A stretch of DNA of 29,446 nucleotides from Bacillota bacterium (GTDB lineage Bacteria > Bacillota > Clostridia > Christensenellales > Aristaeellaceae). The notes beneath the pieces are model-generated. The model worked only from the letters and a program-made list of their open reading frames with translations, made no database searches and was not told the DNA's origin. Below are positions 25,130-29,446 of the stretch, in pieces. How positions within the stretch are numbered: the stretch's first letter is position 1; each line of letters starts with the position of its first letter. The stretch covers positions 1 through 29,446 of the forward strand of contig JAEZHK010000092.1 of the NCBI GenBank assembly GCA_023416655.1, given 5' to 3'. Both the position numbers and the translations under genes were made by a program.

Positions 25130-26644
25130 TTAGGCGCGCGCCCGCTCACCGGCCATCATCAGGCCCAGGCGGTTGCGGTCCGCGTCCTTCTGATCCACGA
25201 TGCCCATGACCTCGCCCTCGTAGATGACCAGTATCCGGTCGGACATCTCGAGGATCTCGTCCAGTTCCGTGGAAACCAGCAGCACCGCCGCGCCGCGGTC
25301 GCGCTCCTCGACGATGCGTGACTGGATGTACTTGGTGGCGCCGATGTCAAGGCCGCGGGACGGATGTACCGCCACGAGCAGCTTCGGCTTCCTGTCCAGC
25401 TCGCGCCCGACCACGAACTTCTGCTGGTTGCCGCCCGACAGGTTGCCCGCGAATTCCGAAACGCTGGGCGTCTTGACGTTGTAGCGCGCGCAGAGCTCCG
25501 CGGAATGCTTGTCGATCCAGCGCCAGCGCAGCACGCCCCGGGATGAGAACGGGCTCTGGTCGTAGCTCATCAGCGTCAGGTTCTCGCGAATGTTCATCCG
25601 GGCGACCATGCCCATCTTGTGACGGTCCTCCGGGATGTGGGACACGCCGCGCTTCAAAACCTCGCGGGGCGGCTTCCCCGCCACGTCCGCGCCGTCGATC
25701 AGAATTTTGCCGCCGGTGGGCCTCAAGAGCCCGCAGATCGCCTTCACAAGCTCCGACTGGCCGTTGCCGTCCACGCCGCAGATCGAAAGGATCTCGCCCG
25801 CCTTCAGTTCAAACGAAACATCATGAACCGCCGGCAGGTGTCGGACGCTCAGGCAGGAGAGATGCTCCACCTTGAGAACCGGCTTGCCGGGGGTGGCCGC
25901 CTTCTTCTTGACCACCAGGTCCACGCTCTTGCCGACCATCAGGGCCGCCAGCTGCTTCTTGTCGGTGATCTCCTTGATCGGGATGCCCGCGGCCGCGACC
26001 TTGCCGAGCCGGAGCACCGTGCAGCGGTCGCAGATGGTCATGATCTCATTGAGCTTGTGGCTGATAAAAATGACCGTCTTGCCCTCATGGGTCAGCTGCC
26101 GGATCATCTCGAAGAGCCCTTCGACCTCCTGCGGCGTCAGAACCGCCGTAGGTTCGTCCAGGATCAGAAGCTCCACGTTCCGGTAGAGCGCCTTAAGAAT
26201 CTCCAGGCGCTGCTGCTGACCTACGGACAGCTGCTCCACCTTGCACCAGGGGTCGATGTTCATGTTGTAGCGCGCCGCCATCTGGGTGAAGCGCTCGGCG
26301 GCCGCCTTCAGGTCCAATACTTCGCTGTTGCCCGCATAGCCCAGCACGACGTTTTCGATGGCGCTGAGCGCCGGGATCAGCATGAAGTGCTGATGGACCA
26401 TGCCGATGCCCAGCTCGATGGCCTGCTTCGGGTCGCGGATGCAGACGGGTTTGCCGTTGTAGATGACCTCGCCCTCGCTCTGCGCGTACATCCCGTAGAG
26501 GATGTTCATCAGCGTGGACTTGCCCGCGCCGTTCTCGCCCAGGAGCGCGTGCACTTCGCCGCGCTCGACGGTGAGGTTCACGTCGCTGTTGGCGACGACC
26601 GGGCCGAACCGCTTGGTCACATGACGCATTTCCAGTAGTGCCAT
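25130..26644 (-). CDS. ABC transporter ATP-binding protein, nucleoside/sugar (BMP-type) uptake
   Basis: 504 residues with two fused nucleotide-binding domains, the form seen in RbsA/NupO-type importers. First domain: Walker A GENGAGKS (36-43), signature LSVGQQQR (139-146), Walker B LLILDEPTA (159-167). The second domain is degenerate as usual for the family: GVDGNGQSE in place of Walker A, LSGGNQQKFVVGREL as signature, and AVHPSRGLDIGA replacing DEPTxGxD. It energises the two permeases encoded just before it (11-nt gap). Similarity of the whole set to B. subtilis NupNOPQ (guanosine uptake) makes nucleosides the likely cargo. ATG start with AGGAGGGAG upstream; last gene of the operon. Confidence 0.93.
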   Translation of the reverse strand: MALLEMRHVTKRFGPVVANSDVNLTVERGEVHALLGENGAGKSTLMNILYGMYAQSEGEVIYNGKPVCIRDPKQAIELGIGMVHQHFMLIPALSAIENVVLGYAGNSEVLDLKAAAERFTQMAARYNMNIDPWCKVEQLSVGQQQRLEILKALYRNVELLILDEPTAVLTPQEVEGLFEMIRQLTHEGKTVIFISHKLNEIMTICDRCTVLRLGKVAAAGIPIKEITDKKQLAALMVGKSVDLVVKKKAATPGKPVLKVEHLSCLSVRHLPAVHDVSFELKAGEILSICGVDGNGQSELVKAICGLLRPTGGKILIDGADVAGKPPREVLKRGVSHIPEDRHKMGMVARMNIRENLTLMSYDQSPFSSRGVLRWRWIDKHSAELCARYNVKTPSVSEFAGNLSGGNQQKFVVGRELDRKPKLLVAVHPSRGLDIGATKYIQSRIVEERDRGAAVLLVSTELDEILEMSDRILVIYEGEVMGIVDQKDADRNRLGLMMAGERARA

Positions 26645-26655
26645 GACGCTCCCTC

Positions 26656-27573
26656 CTATTCCTTCACGTACGGGACAGCGCTGGATGCGGGTTTGTTGCT
26701 GCGCCGGATCAGACCGCAGAGCGCCAGAATCGTGATGATATAGGGCAGCATCACGAGGAACTGCGAGGGGATGCCGGTGTTGAGCGCCTGGAGCAGGAAC
26801 TTGAGCGCGTTGCTTGCGCCGAAGACCAGCGCCGCGCCCATCACGCCCACGGGCGTGTAATTGCCGAACACCACCGCGGCCAGCGCCATGAAGCCGCCGC
26901 CGGCGATCATGTTCTCGGTGAAGAAGGACATCTGCCCCATCGACACGAACGCCCCGGCGAAGCCGGCCATGAGGCCGGAGTACAGGATGCTCATGAAGCG
27001 GGTTCCAGCCACATTGATGCCCACGGTGTCACAGGCCCTGGGGTTCTCACCCACCGCGCGGAGCTTGAGCCCCGTGTTGGTGCGGAACATCACAAACCAG
27101 GCCACCGGTACCAGGAGGAACGCGATGTACACCGGAAGGGGCTGGCTGAATAGCACCGGACCCAAGAGGGGGATGTCCGAGAGCAGCGGGATCGGGGCTT
27201 TCCCGAATACGTCGATCTTCGGCGGGCTGGTGGAAGCACCGAAGAACGCGCGGTTGACCGTGATCGTCAGGCCCGCCGCGAGGATGTTCATGCCGGTGCC
27301 GATGACGGTCTGGTCCGCCTTGACGACGACCGTGAAGTACCCGAAGATGGCCGCGAACAGCATCGCGACGAGCATCGCGATCAGCGCGCCCAGCCAGACG
27401 CTGCCGGTCAGAAGCGATCCGATGACGCCCGCCAGCGCGCCCATCAGCATCATGCCCTCGGTGCCGATGTTGACGATGCCCGCGCGCTCGCTGAACACGA
27501 TGCCCAGCGCCGCGATCAATGTCGGCGTGGACAGCATGATCATGGAGGAGAGAAAGCTGATCAAAATGTTCAT
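26656..27573 (-). CDS. ABC transporter permease, NupQ type
   Basis: 305-residue inner-membrane permease of the BPD_transp_2 family with 8-10 hydrophobic segments. Family marks: SERAGIVNIGTEGMMLMGALAGV near the N-terminus, ILAAGLTITVNRAFFG, GLKLRAVGENPRACDTVGINV, and FGNYTPVGVMGAALVFGASNALKF. Matches the second permease of BMP-type nucleoside importers. Start ATG overlaps the stop of the first permease by 4 nt (ATGA). A small pore-partner role with the NupP-type protein is certain from pairing; substrate is inferred. Confidence 0.92.
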   Translation of the reverse strand: MNILISFLSSMIMLSTPTLIAALGIVFSERAGIVNIGTEGMMLMGALAGVIGSLLTGSVWLGALIAMLVAMLFAAIFGYFTVVVKADQTVIGTGMNILAAGLTITVNRAFFGASTSPPKIDVFGKAPIPLLSDIPLLGPVLFSQPLPVYIAFLLVPVAWFVMFRTNTGLKLRAVGENPRACDTVGINVAGTRFMSILYSGLMAGFAGAFVSMGQMSFFTENMIAGGGFMALAAVVFGNYTPVGVMGAALVFGASNALKFLLQALNTGIPSQFLVMLPYIITILALCGLIRRSNKPASSAVPYVKE

Positions 27574-28703
27574 ACCGGCTCACCTCCCGCGTCCACGTCC
27601 ACGATGGGCTTCGTGGGATCGGAAGGGCCTTTGACGTTGACCGCCTTGGACTTTTTCTTCCACACGAACATCGCTCGGCCCGCGATGAAGAGGATGATCA
27701 GCGCCTGCACGACCAGGACCACGGAGGAGCTGACGTCCGTCAATGTCTGCATCTTGAGCGAGCCGGACTGCAGCCCGCCGAACAGGATGCCCGACAGGAA
27801 GATGCCGACGGGGTTGTTGTTGCCCATCAGCGCCACCGCAATGCCGGTAAAGCCGTAGGAGATGGAGAATGAGGTCAGCATCAGCCGGAACTGCACCGCG
27901 ATGATCTCCACGCAGCCGCCAAGGCCCGCAAAGCCGCCCGCCAGCAGCATCGCCAGCAGGCTCGACTTCTGGATGCTCATGCCTGCGTATGCGCCCGCGC
28001 TGGGGTTGAGGCCCACCACGCGCATCTCAAAGCCCTTGGTGGTCTTCCACAGGAAGAAATAGTAGAAGACGATCATCACGATCACCAGCACCAATCCCCA
28101 GTGCAGCCGGGACGTACCACCAAAGAGCTTGGGCAGAATGGCGCTTTCAAACATCTGGGCGCTCTGCGGATAGGAGCTGCTGGCGCTGTCCTTCATCGGC
28201 CCGTTGACCGAGAAGTCCAGAATCTGCGACGCCACGTAGTTGAGCATGATCGTGGTGATCAGCTCGCTCGCGCCGAAGCGGATTTTGAGAACACCCACGA
28301 TCAGGCCATAGAACGCGCCGCCGAGGAAGCCGGCCGCGAGGGCCATCGGAAGGTGAATCCACATCGGCAAGCCCTGGAAGTTGACGCCCACCAGCGTCGC
28401 CGCCAGCGCGCCGATCTTGAACTGCCCCTCCGCGCCAAGGTTGATGATGCCGCACCGCCTTGCGATGGCAAAGCTGAGCGCCGTGAACATGAACGGAATC
28501 GCCTTAACGAACGTCTCGTCCCAGGCGCGCGGCGTGCCGAACGCCCCCTTGAGCATCGCCTGATACGCCTCAACCGGGCTCGACTTCGACGTCAATAAAA
28601 TGACGACGCTTCCGATCAGAAGCGAAATGACGAGCGCGGCGATCGGGTAGTAGACGCTTTTCAAGCCGGACTTGAGCTTGCCAAGCAGGCTGCTGGCGGC
28701 CAT
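27570..28703 (-). CDS. ABC transporter permease, NupP type
   Basis: 377-residue BPD_transp_2 permease. Eight to ten membrane segments; marks include AIARRCGIINLGAEGQFKIGALAA, RFGASELITTIMLNYVASQI, FEMRVVGLNPSAGAYAGMSI, and MGNNNPVGIFLSGILFGGLQSGS. A charged cytoplasmic tail (WKKKSKAVNVKGPSDPTKP) ends the protein. ATG start with GGGAGGGG 5 nt upstream. It is 195 nt downstream of the binding-protein gene and overlaps the second permease by 4 nt. The order binding protein, permease, permease, ATPase differs from the common binding protein, ATPase, permease, permease. Confidence 0.92.
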   Translation of the reverse strand: MAASSLLGKLKSGLKSVYYPIAALVISLLIGSVVILLTSKSSPVEAYQAMLKGAFGTPRAWDETFVKAIPFMFTALSFAIARRCGIINLGAEGQFKIGALAATLVGVNFQGLPMWIHLPMALAAGFLGGAFYGLIVGVLKIRFGASELITTIMLNYVASQILDFSVNGPMKDSASSSYPQSAQMFESAILPKLFGGTSRLHWGLVLVIVMIVFYYFFLWKTTKGFEMRVVGLNPSAGAYAGMSIQKSSLLAMLLAGGFAGLGGCVEIIAVQFRLMLTSFSISYGFTGIAVALMGNNNPVGIFLSGILFGGLQSGSLKMQTLTDVSSSVVLVVQALIILFIAGRAMFVWKKKSKAVNVKGPSDPTKPIVDVDAGGEPV

Positions 28704-28898
28704 TGAATCCCCTCCCGCAAGTGCTTAAAATAACGTCGACGCATGACGCCCGTCGGTCCTGTGATGGAAACCATCGGATCCCGGCGAAAGGGGTTGCGGG
28801 TGTTCCCGCGCATCCTTTGGCATGGATAAGGTTCATAGCGTCAAATCCGGTCCGGCCGCCACGTGCGGCCGGACCGGAACATGGGGTTGTTGCTTGGA
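28704..28898 (-). other. intra-operon spacer with strong hairpin
   Basis: 195 nt between the binding-protein and permease genes, without a reading frame of note. It has a perfect 13-bp stem CCGGTCCGGCCGC / GCGGCCGGACCGG (28847-28859 and 28865-28877, 5-nt loop) about 22 nt after the binding-protein stop, followed by ATTTGA rather than a U-run. A second small hairpin, GCGGG-AACA-CCCGC, lies near 28797-28810 (coding strand). Such hairpins usually protect the upstream message and thin out read-through, giving more binding protein than permease. Confidence 0.6.
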
Positions 28899-29446
28899 TT
28901 ACTGCAGCGTGATGGTGATTTCGCCGGCGGCCAGCTTGGCGTAGATGTCAGCGAGCTTGGCCTTCACATCATCAGAGGCGGCGGTGTAGTATTCGCCGAT
29001 GTAGACGACGCCCTGCGCGGCACCCATCTTGATGGGTTCGCTGGGGATCTTCTTTTCGAGGTAGGCCTTGTAGGCCGCCTCGTAGGCGATGGAGGTGTCC
29101 TTCACGATCGCGGTGACCGCGGCGTCGGGCGCGACGGTCTCCTGGTTGAGGCCGGAGCCGATCGCCTTGGCGGTGCCGCTCTCCTGGGCCGCTTCCATGA
29201 CGCCCAGAGAAGCCTGGTTGGCCATCGGGGACAGGACGTCCGCGCCCTGGCCAATGAAGGACTTGGCAAGCTCCTTGGCGGCGTTGACGTCGTCAAAGCT
29301 GCCGGTGTTCTGGGCCAGCACCTTGATCGAAGGATCGACGTAGGCGACGCCCTGCGCGAAGCCCTGACCGCCGTTCTTGATCGGCTGGATCTCAAGGCCG
29401 CCGATGAAGCCGACGGTCTTGGACTGGGTCAGAAGCGCGGACAGCG
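28899..29446 (-). CDS. BMP family nucleoside-binding lipoprotein, C-terminal part
   Basis: The frame runs off the right edge; about 182 C-terminal residues are present, so the lipobox is not seen. Family marks: VGFIGGLEIQPIKNGGQGFAQGV near the visible start, DPSIKVLAQNTGSFDDVNAAKELA, GADVLSPMANQASLGVMEAAQESG, GSGLNQETVAPDAAVTAIVKD and the terminal DIYAKLAAGEITI. These are typical of BMP (PnrA/Med/NupN) lipoproteins, which bind purine nucleosides at the outer face of the membrane and hand them to the permeases encoded downstream. Confidence 0.93.
   Translation of the reverse strand, partial: LSALLTQSKTVGFIGGLEIQPIKNGGQGFAQGVAYVDPSIKVLAQNTGSFDDVNAAKELAKSFIGQGADVLSPMANQASLGVMEAAQESGTAKAIGSGLNQETVAPDAAVTAIVKDTSIAYEAAYKAYLEKKIPSEPIKMGAAQGVVYIGEYYTAASDDVKAKLADIYAKLAAGEITITLQ

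Overview
This GC-rich window comes from an endospore-forming member of the Firmicutes (Clostridia). It carries spo0A, spoIVB and a Tlp-type small spore protein, with the linked sets tilS-hpt-ftsH and deoB-punA-dacF that are typical of the phylum. High GC with many GTG/TTG starts fits an uncultured, gut-type clostridial lineage such as Christensenellales; that placement is an inference. Most genes are on the minus strand. The long open frames opposite them are GC-driven shadows.

Layout, left to right. 1-191: edge of an intergenic region with a dyad repeat and a hairpin. 192-3144 (minus): divergent PRPP synthetase, RidA, membrane-anchored VanW-family protein. 3411-8497 (minus): dacF, terminator, then tilS-hpt (overlapping) and ftsH. 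8570-8735: a rod-like inverted-repeat element between dacF and punA. 8735-12820 (minus): spoIVB, spo0A, deoB and punA in transcription order, with good matches to a sigma-F/G promoter before spoIVB and a sigma-H promoter before spo0A. 13122-13602 (plus): tRNA-Pro(GGG) and a DUF1905 protein. 13683-16836: a MocR/PdxR-type regulator divergent from an EamA exporter and a B3/4-domain protein. 16948-21559 (minus): a 1277-residue secreted beta-helix/Big_2 protein followed 13 nt later by an SDR oxidoreductase. 21783-22013 (plus): tlp. 22256-24821 (minus): a homocysteine methyltransferase/MTHFR fusion and a methyl-THF (pterin-binding) methyltransferase. 25130-29446 (minus): a BMP-type nucleoside ABC transporter, its binding protein cut by the right edge.

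How the genes fit together. The window holds a nearly complete nucleoside salvage route: ABC uptake, PunA phosphorolysis, DeoB conversion of ribose-1-P to ribose-5-P, Prs making PRPP, and Hpt recapturing the base. Two of these genes (deoB, punA) lie directly behind spo0A. A second theme is sporulation and cell wall work (spoIVB, spo0A, dacF, tlp, VanW). A third is one-carbon/methionine metabolism.

No phage, insertion sequence with transposase, CRISPR array or defence system was seen. The most unusual signals are non-coding: the 166-bp rod between punA and dacF whose terminal arm pairs fully only in the plus-strand RNA, the hairpin that buries the dacF ribosome-binding site, a tilS promoter embedded in the dacF terminator, and a strong promoter that places the homocysteine methyltransferase transcript start downstream of its apparent ATG.
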